The notes beneath the pieces are model-generated. The model did no database searches, had not been told where the DNA came from, and saw nothing but the letters and a program-made list of their open reading frames with translations. From contig CAXUHB010000002.1 of assembly GCA_964250755.1 (NCBI GenBank), positions 186,001-250,000 on the forward strand: DNA of 64,000 nt, given 5' to 3'. The DNA is from DASWOJ01 sp964250755. Lineage in GTDB: Bacteria > Pseudomonadota > Alphaproteobacteria > Acetobacterales > Acetobacteraceae. Both the position numbers and the translations under genes were made by a program. Below are positions 33,747-42,357 of the stretch, piece by piece; the stretch's first letter is position 1, and each line of letters begins with the position of its first letter.

Positions 33747-34685
33747 ATGGCATCGCTCGTTCTGCTCGATTGGGACGCCACCGGCATCAAGCAGCCGTCC
33801 CGCAGCGCCGTCGCCGCCGCCAGCAAGCTGGGGGAGGTCCACGTCCTTGTCGCCGGCCACCAAGTGCAGGCCGCTGCCGAGGCCGCAGCCAAGCTGCCCG
33901 GCGTCACCAAGGTCCACGTCGCCGACAGCCCAGTGTACGAGCACGCCCTGGCGGAGCCGCTGGCGGCGCTGCTGGTCAGCATGGCCGGGCACCACCCGCA
34001 CCTGATGGCCGCCAGCACCGCCACGGGCAAGAACGTGATGCCGCGCGTCGCGGCATTCCTGGACGTGCAGCCGATCAGCGACGTGTCGGGCATCGTGGAC
34101 GCCGACACCTTCGTGCGCCCGATCTACGCCGGCAACGCGATGGCGACCGTGGTGTCCAGCGACGCCAAGAAGGTCCTGACCATACGCGCCGCCAGCTTCG
34201 ACCCCGTGCCCGCCACCGGCGGCAGCGCGGTGATCGAGGCCGTGTCCACCCCCGACGAGGCCGTGACGTCCCGCTTCGTGTCCGCGGAGCTGAGCCGCAG
34301 CGAGCGCCCGGAATTGACGGCGGCGAAGATCGTGGTCTCCGGCGGGCGCGGGATGCAGAACGGCGAGAACTTCAAGCTGCTGCTGCCGCTTGCCGACAAG
34401 CTGGGCGCCGCTGTCGGCGCTTCCCGCGCCGCCGTGGACGCCGGCTACGTCCCCAATGACTATCAGGTCGGCCAGACCGGCAAGATCGTGGCGCCCGACC
34501 TGTATGTCGCCATCGGCATCAGCGGCGCCATCCAGCACCTGGCCGGCATGAAGGACAGCAAGATCATCGTCGCAATCAACAAGGACGAGGACGCGCCGAT
34601 CTTCCAGGTGGCCGACTACGGCTTCGTCGGCGACCTGTTCACGGCGCTGCCCGAGCTTGAGGCGGAACTGGCGCGCACGGCGTAA
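33747..34685 (+). CDS. etfA: Electron transfer flavoprotein, alpha subunit
   Basis: About 312 residues. An N-terminal alpha/beta domain precedes the FAD-binding domain with VSGGRGMQNGENFKLLLPLA, DAGYVPNDYQVGQTGKIVAP, DLYVAIGISGAIQHLAGMKD and AINKDEDAPIFQVADYGFVG, the ETF-alpha signature. It forms the FAD-carrying heterodimer with EtfB. ATG 33747 follows the etfB stop closely. A REP-like pair follows the gene and could stabilise or end the transcript. Confidence 0.96.
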   Translation: MASLVLLDWDATGIKQPSRSAVAAASKLGEVHVLVAGHQVQAAAEAAAKLPGVTKVHVADSPVYEHALAEPLAALLVSMAGHHPHLMAASTATGKNVMPRVAAFLDVQPISDVSGIVDADTFVRPIYAGNAMATVVSSDAKKVLTIRAASFDPVPATGGSAVIEAVSTPDEAVTSRFVSAELSRSERPELTAAKIVVSGGRGMQNGENFKLLLPLADKLGAAVGASRAAVDAGYVPNDYQVGQTGKIVAPDLYVAIGISGAIQHLAGMKDSKIIVAINKDEDAPIFQVADYGFVGDLFTALPELEAELARTA

Positions 34686-34698
34686 GATCGCCTTTCCC

Positions 34699-34830
34699 CC
34701 CTCTCCCTCCGGGAGAAGGCTGGGGTGAGGGAGGCAACCAGCACCATCCTCACCCCATCAAGGACCTGCCTGCATCGGTGAAGCAGGCGTGCGGCTTCCC
34801 CCAACCCAGGCTTTCCCAGGCGTAAGAGGG
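34699..34830. repeat. REP-like pair between etfA and the tRNA gene
   Basis: A good direct copy at 34699-34731 (CCCTCTCCCTCCGGGAGAAG then GCTGGGGTGAGGG) and a decayed inverted copy near 34795-34830 (CTTCCCCCAACCCAGGCTTT then CCCAGGCGTAAGAGGG). Confidence 0.75.
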
Positions 34831-34854
34831 AGCCACAAGTCTCAGCGCTTTCCG

Positions 34855-34928
34855 TGGAGCGGGTGAAGGGAATCGAACCCTCGTATGCAGCTTGGGAAGC
34901 TGCCGTTCTACCATTGAACTACACCCGC
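34855..34928 (-). tRNA. tRNA-Gly (anticodon CCC), CCA encoded
   Basis: Read on the minus strand the gene begins GCGGGTGTAGTTCAATGGTA. The acceptor stem GCGGGTG/CACCCGC is perfect, the anticodon stem GCAGC/GCTGC encloses the loop TTCCCAA with anticodon CCC, and the T-arm contains GGTTCGATTCC. The discriminator is T followed by an encoded CCA, total 74 bases. It reads the GGG glycine codon. It stands alone between etfA and metZ. Confidence 0.96.
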
Positions 34929-35104
34929 AGCCCCGCCCTTATACGGTTTGCCCGTTGACCGCGCAACGTCCCTGTCCCTATCCTGTTGCCGTCCACCTCG
35001 TGATTTGTCCGGCCGGATTGCGGCGAGGTTAAACAAGCGCGCTAAAGAGGCCTGCGGCAGCCCCACACCGGGCCGCCGCCGGCATCGTCGGCCCTAGCGT
35101 CACG

Positions 35105-36331
35105 ATGAAGGCTCCGCATCCCATGCCCAGCACCCCACGCCGCCCCGCCACGCAACTCGTCCATGGCGGCACCACCCGCACCCCCTACGGCGAAACCTCC
35201 GAAGCCCTCTTCCTCACCTCCGGCTTCGTCTATGACAGCGCCGAGCAGGCGGAGGACACCTTCACCGGCGCCGCCACCCACTACCAGTACAGCCGCTTCG
35301 GCAACCCCACCGTCGCCATGCTGGAGGCCCGGCTGGCCCTGCTTGAAGGCGCCGAAGCCTGCCGCGCCACCGCCACCGGCATGGCCGCCGTCCACGCCGC
35401 CATGCTCAGCCACCTCCGCGCCGGGGACCGCGTCGTCGCCTCCCGCGCGCTGTTCGGCTCCTGCCACTGGATCGTCTCCACCCTGCTGCCCCGCTACGGC
35501 ATCGCATCCGAGTTCGTGGACGGCACCGACTTGGACGCCTGGCGGGCCGCCCTGTCCCGCCCCGCCGCCATGGTGCTGCTGGAGTCCCCCTCCAACCCTA
35601 TGCTGGAGGTACTGGACATCCGCGCCATATGCGCCCTGGCCCACGCCGCCGGGGCGCAGGTGATCGTGGACAACGTGTTCGCCACTCCCCTGCTGCAGAA
35701 GCCGCTGGAGCTGGGCGCCGACATCGTCGTCTATTCCTGCACCAAGCACATTGACGGCCAAGGCCGCGTCCTGGGCGGCGCCGTGCTGGGCCGCAAGGCT
35801 TGGATCGAGGACACGCTGCAGCCCTTCATCCGTAACACCGGGCCAAGCCTGTCGCCCTTCAATGCCTGGCTGCTGCTGAAAGGCCTGGAGACCCTGCACC
35901 TGCGCGTGGACGCAAGCTGCCGGGCCGCCGCCGCAGTGGCGGACAGCCTGGCCGCGCACCCCGCCGTGTCCCGCGTCTGGTTTCCCGGCCGGGCCGACCA
36001 TCCGCAGCACGCCCTGGCCATGTCGCAGATGACCGGGGGCGGCACGCTGGTCGCGTTTGAGTTGGCGGGGGGCAAGCCCGCCGCCTTCGCCGCCATGAAC
36101 GCCATGCGCCTGGTCGCGGTGTCCAACAACCTCGGCGACTCCAAATCCCTCGTCACCCACCCCGCCACCACCACCCACATGCGGATCGGCGCCGAGGAGC
36201 GTGCGCGCCTGGGCATCACCGACGGCGTGCTGCGCCTGTCCGTCGGCCTGGAGGACCCGCTGGACCTGATCGAGGACCTGGCCACGGCGCTGGACGCTGC
36301 CCAGCCCGCCCTGCAACGCGCCGCGGAGTAG
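35105..36331 (+). CDS. metZ: O-succinylhomoserine sulfhydrylase
   Basis: About 408 residues, a Cys/Met-metabolism PLP enzyme of fold type I. TSGFVYDSAEQAEDTFTGA, YQYSRFGNPTVAMLEARLAL, LLESPSNPMLEVLDI, VDNVFATPLLQKPLELGADI and SCTKHIDGQGRVLGGAVLG (Schiff-base Lys in STKH-type context) are all present. The SGFVYDSAEQAEDTF pattern is that of MetZ, which makes homocysteine from O-succinylhomoserine and sulphide. ATG 35105 is used; ATG 35123 is an alternative six codons later. It is followed within five bases by apaG, so the two are cotranscribed. Confidence 0.9.
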   Translation: MKAPHPMPSTPRRPATQLVHGGTTRTPYGETSEALFLTSGFVYDSAEQAEDTFTGAATHYQYSRFGNPTVAMLEARLALLEGAEACRATATGMAAVHAAMLSHLRAGDRVVASRALFGSCHWIVSTLLPRYGIASEFVDGTDLDAWRAALSRPAAMVLLESPSNPMLEVLDIRAICALAHAAGAQVIVDNVFATPLLQKPLELGADIVVYSCTKHIDGQGRVLGGAVLGRKAWIEDTLQPFIRNTGPSLSPFNAWLLLKGLETLHLRVDASCRAAAAVADSLAAHPAVSRVWFPGRADHPQHALAMSQMTGGGTLVAFELAGGKPAAFAAMNAMRLVAVSNNLGDSKSLVTHPATTTHMRIGAEERARLGITDGVLRLSVGLEDPLDLIEDLATALDAAQPALQRAAE

Positions 36332-36335
36332 CCCC

Positions 36336-36764
36336 ATGCCCTCCGAAGAAGCCCCTGCACATGCCGGCGACTACACCGCCACCACCCGCGGCATCGAAGT
36401 CGCCGTCCAGACCTTCTACCTGGAGGACCAGTCCGACCCCGCCGCGGGCCAGTGGGTCTGGGCCTACCGCGTCCGCATTGCCAATGCGGGGACCGAGACC
36501 GTCCAGCTGCTGCGCCGCACCTGGCGCATCACCGACGCCCGCGGCAAGCTGAACGTCGTCGAAGGTCCCGGCGTCGTCGGCGAGCAGCCGGTGCTCCGCC
36601 CCAATGAGGCCTTCGAGTACACCTCCGGCACCCCGCTGCCCACGCCCTCCGGCTTCATGGAGGGCGCCTACCACATGCAGGTTCTGGACACCGGCGAGCA
36701 GTTCGACGCCGCGGTGCCCGCCTTCAGCCTCGACGCGCCGCAGGCCGTCCGGAAACTGCACTGA
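36336..36764 (+). CDS. apaG: ApaG (DUF525) protein
   Basis: About 142 residues, the family's usual size. YTATTRGIEVAVQTFYLEDQ, WVWAYRVRIANAGTETVQLL, RTWRITDARGKLNVVEGPGV, VGEQPVLRPNEAFEYTSGTP and TPSGFMEGAYHMQVL form the fibronectin-III-like ApaG domain with its GxGVVGEQP loop. ApaG has been linked to cobalt and magnesium resistance and Ap4A metabolism in enterobacteria; its biochemical role remains unclear. It lies tightly between metZ and folE, an association common in alphaproteobacteria. Confidence 0.94.
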   Translation: MPSEEAPAHAGDYTATTRGIEVAVQTFYLEDQSDPAAGQWVWAYRVRIANAGTETVQLLRRTWRITDARGKLNVVEGPGVVGEQPVLRPNEAFEYTSGTPLPTPSGFMEGAYHMQVLDTGEQFDAAVPAFSLDAPQAVRKLH

Positions 36765-36864
36765 CCCGCCCCGGGCGTCTGTCCGGCCCGCCCATCCAGC
36801 TTGCGCCGCACAGGACCGTTACCACTTCCAGCCTCGCGCCGCGGACTGCGGCGTCCAGCACGGG

Positions 36865-37512
36865 ATGCCCGATTTGAACGACATGACCCCGTCCCCCAAG
36901 GCCGCCCCGGCCCTGGAGGATAACCGCCCCACGCAGGCCGAGGCCGAGGACGCCGTTCGCACCCTGCTCCGTTGGGCCGGCGACGACCCGGCGCGCGAGG
37001 GCTTGCGCGACACCCCGCGCCGCGTCGCGAAGTCCTACAAGGAGCTGTTCGGCGGCTACGCCACCGACCCCGTTGCGCTGCTGGAGCGCACCTTCGAGGA
37101 GGTGGAGGGCTACGACGAGATCATCCTGCTGCGCGACATCCGGCTGGAGAGCTACTGCGAGCACCACATGGTCCCGATCATCGGCGTCTGCCACGTGGCC
37201 TACCTGCCCCGCAGCCGCGTCGTCGGCATCAGCAAGCTGGCCCGCGTGGTGGACGCCTACTCGAAGCGCCTGCAGATCCAGGAGAAGCTGACCGTGCAGA
37301 TCGCCGGCGTCATCAACGACGTGCTGCAGCCCCGCGGCGTCGGCGTGGTGATCGAAGCCGGGCACCAGTGCATGACCACCCGCGGCGTCCACAAGCCCGG
37401 CGTCAGCATGGTCACCAGCCGCATGTTGGGCGACTTCCGCGACAACCCCGTCACCCGGCGGGAGCTGATGTCCCTGATCGGCCAACGCTCCACCCGCGCC
37501 TTCGAGACTTAA
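36865..37512 (+). CDS. folE: GTP cyclohydrolase I
   Basis: About 215 residues. EGLRDTPRRVAKSYKELFGG, the zinc and catalytic block IRLESYCEHHMVPIIG (Cys and His ligands), HVAYLPRSRVVGISKLARVV, LQIQEKLTVQIA and VVIEAGHQCMTTRGV (third zinc Cys) are all intact. It converts GTP to dihydroneopterin triphosphate, the first step of folate synthesis. ATG 36865 (MPDLNDMTPSP) gives the usual short leader before the conserved helix; the frame upstream is open but unrelated. It closes the metZ-apaG-folE group. Confidence 0.95.
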   Translation: MPDLNDMTPSPKAAPALEDNRPTQAEAEDAVRTLLRWAGDDPAREGLRDTPRRVAKSYKELFGGYATDPVALLERTFEEVEGYDEIILLRDIRLESYCEHHMVPIIGVCHVAYLPRSRVVGISKLARVVDAYSKRLQIQEKLTVQIAGVINDVLQPRGVGVVIEAGHQCMTTRGVHKPGVSMVTSRMLGDFRDNPVTRRELMSLIGQRSTRAFET

Positions 37513-37530
37513 TCAAGGCCCTACGACGGG

Positions 37531-37827
37531 TTAGGAGCAATCCCAACGATACCATATCCTGGAGAAGTCCTGCCGTAGCAGGTCTTCCCGGCGTATGAAG
37601 AAGTTGGCGACACCTGTGTCGCCCCACATCATCCCGTCCCTCGAAGACATCCACAGCGATGCCAGGCGCGTCATCGCATTCCTGATGCTGACATAGGACC
37701 AGATGCTGGCCTCGAACTGCGGGCGCCAACGTCCCAACCAAAGTGGGAGTGCAAGCCGTGCCAGTTGAGCTACCTGCCCTATGTCGGTGAAGAACCAACG
37801 CCCGGTTGCCGGACACGCGCAGCACAC
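37531..37827 (-). pseudogene. C-terminal remnant of a DUF1963 (YwqG-like) protein
   Basis: A short open stretch ends in DGMMWGDTGVANFFIRREDL then LRQDFSRIWYRWDCS, which matches the C-terminal WGDxGxxxFFI...DLxxxDFSRV...WDC pattern of DUF1963/YwqG proteins. Those are about 250-300 residues long, and only the last 45 or so residues are recognisable here. Upstream, near 37715-37780, the sequence no longer looks homologous and includes a tRNA-like segment. DUF1963 proteins are frequent in polymorphic-toxin immunity loci. The remnant stands beside the Sel1 gene and near other decayed immunity-type genes. Confidence 0.55.
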
Positions 37828-37832
37828 CGGGT

Positions 37833-38765
37833 CTAGCCGCCCAAGCGGCGCAGCGCACGTCCAGCAGGCTCATCGCCTTTTTGGGCGGCCATGCGATAGT
37901 GCCGGCGGGCTTGGTCCAGGTCTTTGGACAAGCCACCCCGGCCAGCCTCATACATGATGCCCATGTTTCGGAGCGCGACGGCATAGCCTCCATCAGCAGC
38001 GAGACGGAACAAGCGGACTGCCTCGCGCTCATCGCGGGCCAGGCCGCCACTTCCATCGGCGTAGCTGGCCGCCAAGTTGTTCTGTGCCCGGGCGTTGCCG
38101 CCTTCAGCAGCAAGCTTGTACCAGTGGACTGCTTCGCGTTCGTCGCGCGGCAGGCCGCCGATCCCTGCCTCGAAGGCAGCACCTAAGTTGCTTTGCCCGC
38201 CTGCGTCACCGGCATTAGCGGCGAGGCGGAACAAACGGACAGCCTCGGCTTCGTCCTGCATCAGGCCGCCCTGGCCGTAGCGGAACATAGTGCCAAGGTT
38301 GTTCTGCGCCTTGGGATGCCCCTGCTCGGCTGCCAAGCGGTAGAGTCGGACGGCCTCCGGCAGGTCCTGTGGAATGCCCTGGCCGAGTTGAAGCATTGCG
38401 CCGAGGCCAGCCTGACCGCCTGGATCGCCTTGCGCAGCGGCCAGTCTCAGGAGCCGAGCCGCCTCAGCCGCATCCGGAGCCAAACCGCCTTGCCCTTGCA
38501 CATACATCCCAGCCAGCGATACCTGCGCTTCAGCATCGCCAGCCTCGGCGGCAAGGCGATATCGCCGGGCGGCTTCCACTTGGTCGCCACGGTCATAGGC
38601 ATCACGGGCCGCTTTCGCGATGCTTCTCGCCTGGTCAGACCGCACTGAACCAATCGCGCCGGATGTAGGTTGGGCCATCAAGGGGGAAGCACCGGCAAGC
38701 GACAGCAAAAGGACAAGGAGCGGAGCTGCAAACCAAGACGCAGTCGGGGTGTTGCCTGTGATCAT
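37833..38765 (-). CDS. Secreted Sel1-repeat (TPR-like) protein
   Basis: About 310 residues. An N-terminal hydrophobic signal (SWFAAPLLVLLLSLAGASPL to MAQ) precedes about seven Sel1 repeats of 36-38 residues such as ARRYRLAAEAGDAEAQVSLA, AVRLYRLAAEQGHPKAQNNL and REAVHWYKLAAEGGNARAQN. Sel1 repeats form a solenoid that binds other proteins, and in bacteria they occur in secreted effectors, cell-envelope regulators and some immunity or adaptor proteins. The partner is not evident. ATG 38765 is taken for the signal peptide. It lies in the accessory patch with DUF1963, DUF3800 and SUKH relics. Confidence 0.85.
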   Translation of the reverse strand: MITGNTPTASWFAAPLLVLLLSLAGASPLMAQPTSGAIGSVRSDQARSIAKAARDAYDRGDQVEAARRYRLAAEAGDAEAQVSLAGMYVQGQGGLAPDAAEAARLLRLAAAQGDPGGQAGLGAMLQLGQGIPQDLPEAVRLYRLAAEQGHPKAQNNLGTMFRYGQGGLMQDEAEAVRLFRLAANAGDAGGQSNLGAAFEAGIGGLPRDEREAVHWYKLAAEGGNARAQNNLAASYADGSGGLARDEREAVRLFRLAADGGYAVALRNMGIMYEAGRGGLSKDLDQARRHYRMAAQKGDEPAGRALRRLGG

Positions 38766-38875
38766 CAGGACACCACAGGCATGCCGACTGCCGTTTCCAC
38801 GCCAGGAACTACAGCCTTGCGAACGGAAGCAGGTCGAACTTTCGCCACCCGCTTCAGGAGCACAAGTTCTTTCGA

Positions 38876-39448
38876 TCACCGCCCCAACCCGTGATACTCA
38901 ACATTCGGCATCATATCCACCGCGTGCGCCACCCGGTTCGTGTAATTGAAAAACGCCGCCACCTCCGCAATGTCGAAGATGTCGGCATCCCCGAACCCAT
39001 GTCCCCGCAGCGCCGCCCGGTCCGCCTCCGTCACCGTATGCGGCGCGGCGGTCAGTTGCAGCGCAAAGTCCAGCATCGCCCGCTGCCGGGCCGGCAAATC
39101 CGCCACCCGGTAGTTGAACGCCATCATCTCCCCCAACTGCGGGTCGCCCGACAGCTTCCGCACCGCCGCCCCGTGCGCCACCAGGCAGTAGTAGCAGCGG
39201 TTCCACGCCGACACCGCCACCGCGATCATCTCCCGCTCCAGCTTGCTCAGCCCCAGCGGCGCCAGCATCAGCTCGTCATACAGCCGGATGAAGTTGCGCA
39301 GCCGCTCTGGTCGGATCAGCCACGCCCGCAGCACGTTGGGCACGAAGCCCAGCTTGTCCCGGCACTTCTGGAAGTACGGCTGCAGGTCCTCTGGCAGCGT
39401 GCCCTCATCCGCCGGGGCCAGGGCGGTCACATGATCCGGCTGCGGCAT
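38876..39448 (-). CDS. AhpD-like / peroxidase-related carboxymuconolactone decarboxylase family protein
   Basis: About 190 residues. The family active site WNRCYYCLVAHGAAV carries the redox pair Cys85-x-x-Cys88 and His92, in the CMD/AhpD helical fold; YFQKCRDKLGFVPNVLRAWL at the N-terminus is typical of the peroxidase-related group. FNYTNRVAHAVDMMPNVEYH ends the protein. Members reduce peroxides using lipoylated or thioredoxin partners. The stop of the acyl-CoA synthetase gene lies two bases before its ATG (39448), so the two are translated from one message. Confidence 0.85.
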   Translation of the reverse strand: MPQPDHVTALAPADEGTLPEDLQPYFQKCRDKLGFVPNVLRAWLIRPERLRNFIRLYDELMLAPLGLSKLEREMIAVAVSAWNRCYYCLVAHGAAVRKLSGDPQLGEMMAFNYRVADLPARQRAMLDFALQLTAAPHTVTEADRAALRGHGFGDADIFDIAEVAAFFNYTNRVAHAVDMMPNVEYHGLGR

Positions 39449-39450
39449 CG

Positions 39451-41067
39451 TCAACCCTCCAACGTGCGGGCCTGCTCCCGCAGGACATACTTCTGCATCT
39501 TGCCGGTGCTGGTCTTCGGCAGCGGCCCGAACACCACCGTCCGCGGCACCTTGAACCGCGCCAGCCGCGCCCGGCACCACGCGATCAACTCCTCCGCCCC
39601 CGCCTCCATCCCCGGCTTGAGCGCCACGAAGGCGCACGGCGTCTCCCCCCAGGTCGGGTCCGGACGCGCCACCACCGCCGCCTCCATCACCGCGGGATGG
39701 CTATACAGCACGCCCTCCACCTCGATGGTGCTGATGTTCTCCCCGCCGCTGATGATGATGTCCTTGCTGCGGTCCCGTATCTCCAGGTAGCCGTCGGGAT
39801 GGCACACCGCCAGGTCCCCGGTGTGGAACCAGCCGCCGGCGAAGGCCTCCTCCGTCGCCGTGGGGTTCTTGAGGTAACCCTTCATGACGATGTTGCCGCG
39901 CATGAACACCTCACCCATCGTGGCGCCGTCGCGGGGGACGGGCTGCATCGTGGTGGGGTCGGCGACCATCACCCCCTCCTGCACCGGGTAGGTGACGCCC
40001 TGCCGGGCGCGCAACCGGGCCTGCTCGGCGCTAGGCAGGACGTTCCACTCGTCGTGCCAGGCGCAGACGGTGACGGGGCCGTAGGTCTCGGTCAACCCAT
40101 ACACATGCGTCACGTCGAAGTTCAGGCGGTCCATGCCCTCCAGGACGGCGGCCGGTGGGGCGGCGCCGGCAGTCATGACGCGGATGGGGCGCCGGGGGCG
40201 GGGCTGGACGCCGGGGTGGTTCAGGATCATGCCGAGGACGATGGGGGCACCGCACATGTGGGTGACGCCGGCCTGGTCCATGGCATCCAGCATCGCCGTG
40301 GCCTCGACCCGGCGGAGGCACACGTTCGTCCCCGCCATCGCCGCCACCGTCCACGGAAAGCACCAGCCGTTGCAATGGAACATCGGCAGCGTCCACAGAT
40401 ACACTGGATGCTGCGCCATCCCCCAGGTCAGCGCGTTGCCGACCGCATTCAGGTAGGCCCCGCGGTGGTGATACACGACGCCCTTGGGGTTGCCGGTGGT
40501 GCCGCTGGTGTAGTTGAGCGCGATGGCATCCCACTCGTCCCCGGGCGGCGTCCAGTTATGGCCCGGGTCCCCGGTCTGAAGGAACGCCTCGTAGTCCACC
40601 TGCCCCACCGCGGCCCCGGGCGGAGCCAGGGCGTCGTTGATGTCCACCACATAGGGCCGCTGCCCCTCCGGGATCATCGCCAGCGCCAGCCCGATGACCG
40701 GCGCGAACTCCCGGTCGGTCAGCAGCACCCGCGCCTCCCCGTGCTGCAGGATGAAGGCGATGGTGGCGGCGTCCAGCCGGATGTTGAGCGCGCACAGCAC
40801 CGCCCCCGCCATCGGCACCCCGAAATGCGCCTCCACCATCGCCGGCGTGTTGGGCGCCATGACAGCCACAACCTGCCCACGCTGAACGCCTTGCCTCGTG
40901 AGGGCGGAGGCAAGCCGCCGCGTCCGCGCATAGGTCTCGGCCCAGGTAGCGCTGTAGGGGCCATGGATGATGGCGGTGCGTCCAGGGAACACGTCGGCGG
41001 TGCGCTTGATGAAGCTGAGGGGCGACAGGGGGACGTGGTTGGCGGGGCCTTGCGGCAGGTTGAACAA
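39451..41067 (-). CDS. Acyl-CoA synthetase (AMP-forming, medium/long chain type)
   Basis: About 538 residues. Adenylate-forming core motifs are complete: YTSGTTGNPKGVVYHHRGAY, TLPMFHCNGWCFPWTVAAMA, HVYGLTETYGPVTVCAW, GWFHTGDLAVCHPDGYLEIR, DRSKDIIISGGENIS and the catalytic Lys in LPKTSTGKMQKYVLR. The MFHCNGW motif is typical of the AMP-ligase group close to 3-methylmercaptopropionyl-CoA or fatty-acyl-CoA ligases. The start codon is TTG (41067), conserved by position with family N-termini (FNLPQGPANHVPLSPLSF). It is coupled to the AhpD-like gene downstream. Confidence 0.9.
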   Translation of the reverse strand: MFNLPQGPANHVPLSPLSFIKRTADVFPGRTAIIHGPYSATWAETYARTRRLASALTRQGVQRGQVVAVMAPNTPAMVEAHFGVPMAGAVLCALNIRLDAATIAFILQHGEARVLLTDREFAPVIGLALAMIPEGQRPYVVDINDALAPPGAAVGQVDYEAFLQTGDPGHNWTPPGDEWDAIALNYTSGTTGNPKGVVYHHRGAYLNAVGNALTWGMAQHPVYLWTLPMFHCNGWCFPWTVAAMAGTNVCLRRVEATAMLDAMDQAGVTHMCGAPIVLGMILNHPGVQPRPRRPIRVMTAGAAPPAAVLEGMDRLNFDVTHVYGLTETYGPVTVCAWHDEWNVLPSAEQARLRARQGVTYPVQEGVMVADPTTMQPVPRDGATMGEVFMRGNIVMKGYLKNPTATEEAFAGGWFHTGDLAVCHPDGYLEIRDRSKDIIISGGENISTIEVEGVLYSHPAVMEAAVVARPDPTWGETPCAFVALKPGMEAGAEELIAWCRARLARFKVPRTVVFGPLPKTSTGKMQKYVLREQARTLEG

Positions 41068-41225
41068 GGTATGCGATCCCCCCGATGTCCGTCCCGCGCC
41101 TTTCCCTTGTCGAGGACGGTGCCGGCAGGGCAGCCTACGGCAGATGCGTTGGTGGTGCTACGGAGAGATGATGCCTCCCCGACCCCCTTCGCGTTTGGCC
41201 CGGTCCTCCCCGCGCCGCTTTTGAG

Positions 41226-41924
41226 GTGAGCGATGCGCTGCCCGCTGGGCAACGGTCTGCCGAGGCGTTGCAGGTCTATTGCAATGAGAGCGGCGGCAGC
41301 GACCCGATCAACTCGGCTTTCCCGTGGCTGCGGTGGTGATACAGCCAGCGGATGCCGTGCGGTTGGTGAAGAGCTTCCGCAAAGCGACGGGTTTTCCTGG
41401 AGAGATCAAGGGCAGCAAGCTCACCATCACGCAACGGGCGGCCTTCCTGGGCCTGCTTGCCCGGCAGCCCGATGCAGCGTCGGTGGCTGTCGTCGGCCAA
41501 CGCCGCACCGCCATTGGAGGGTGGGCGATGGGTGTGCTGACCGAGGTGGAGCTGTACGGGCATTTGCTGACTGAGGCATGCGTTGCCCTGCCCGGCCTGG
41601 GATGCAGCCCGGCATATGACCGTAGTGGCTGACCAGCTTCGCTACAGCAAGGGCCGGGCCGGGCGGGTGCGGCAGGACCTGATCGGCACCATCATCCGCC
41701 GGCATCCGGCGGCGAAGGTCAGCATGGCCTTTGGAAACAGCGCAGAAGTGGCGGGCTTGCAGGTGGCTGACGCAGTGGCGAACAGCGCGTTCCAAGTCTC
41801 GGTCGCGTCCCAGGCGAGCGAGGCCGTGAGGTCCATGCTCACACCCCTGCTGGCAAGCGGCGTGCTGACGATCCGTGATGTGCGGTTGGCCGGCCGCCGG
41901 CCTGCCTGGCTCATGGGCCGCTAG
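41226..41924 (+). pseudogene. DUF3800 gene broken by two single-base frameshifts
   Basis: From GTG 41226 the frame reads ...LQVYCNESGGSDPINSAFP, then at about 41320-41325 shifts: the continuation VAAVVIQPADAVRLVKSFRK ... ITQRAAFLGLLARQPDAASV ... VELYGHLLTEACVALPGLG is in another frame. Near 41596-41606 it returns to the first frame with MTVVADQLRYSKGRAGRVRQ, KVSMAFGNSAEVAGLQVADA and VLTIRDVRLAGRRPAWLMG. Joined, this is a full-length DUF3800 protein (YxDESG N-terminus, RNase-H-like metal site QVADA-type Asp). The two shifts cancel each other, so loss is recent or the indels are sequencing errors. DUF3800 proteins are common in mobile and defence contexts. Confidence 0.7.
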
Positions 41925-42357
41925 AAACAAGGAGGCCGCCCGGAGGCGGCTTCAAGGCAGTGCATCGGCAATCCGTCGTAGTTCCTATCTAAGTCACTAA
42001 CGGTGCCCCAAACGGCGGCCCCTCCTAGATAGGCGGCGGACTGCGGAGCTTTGGCCCGCTTACCTCGACGCTGGTGAAATGTGGCAACTCTACGGGCTGG
42101 TGTCAACGCCTTTCTGTCAACCGCAGTTCACCAGCGGCATCTGGACCAATCAGGATTTCAGAAGCACCATTTTATCCGTTCAGGCATAAAGGCGAACAGC
42201 CTGCCGTGGGCATGCGGATCAAGAACGCTCCACTCAAGCAAGCCAGCGGGGTAGGCCGCCTAATCACCCAGAAGTTCCAATGTCTCGACTGCGTTAAGAT
42301 TATCTGCCTGGGTTCAGCCGTATGCGTATAGGCCAACGGGGTCGGTGATGTATCGGT
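41925..42357. other. Gene-free, AT-richer stretch after the DUF3800 pseudogene
   Basis: GCCGCC-CGGA-GGCGGC at 41935-41950 forms a compact hairpin just after the pseudogene, a possible terminator without a T-tract. Beyond it I see no convincing reading frame on either strand; base composition is clearly richer in A+T than most of the window. Confidence 0.45.
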
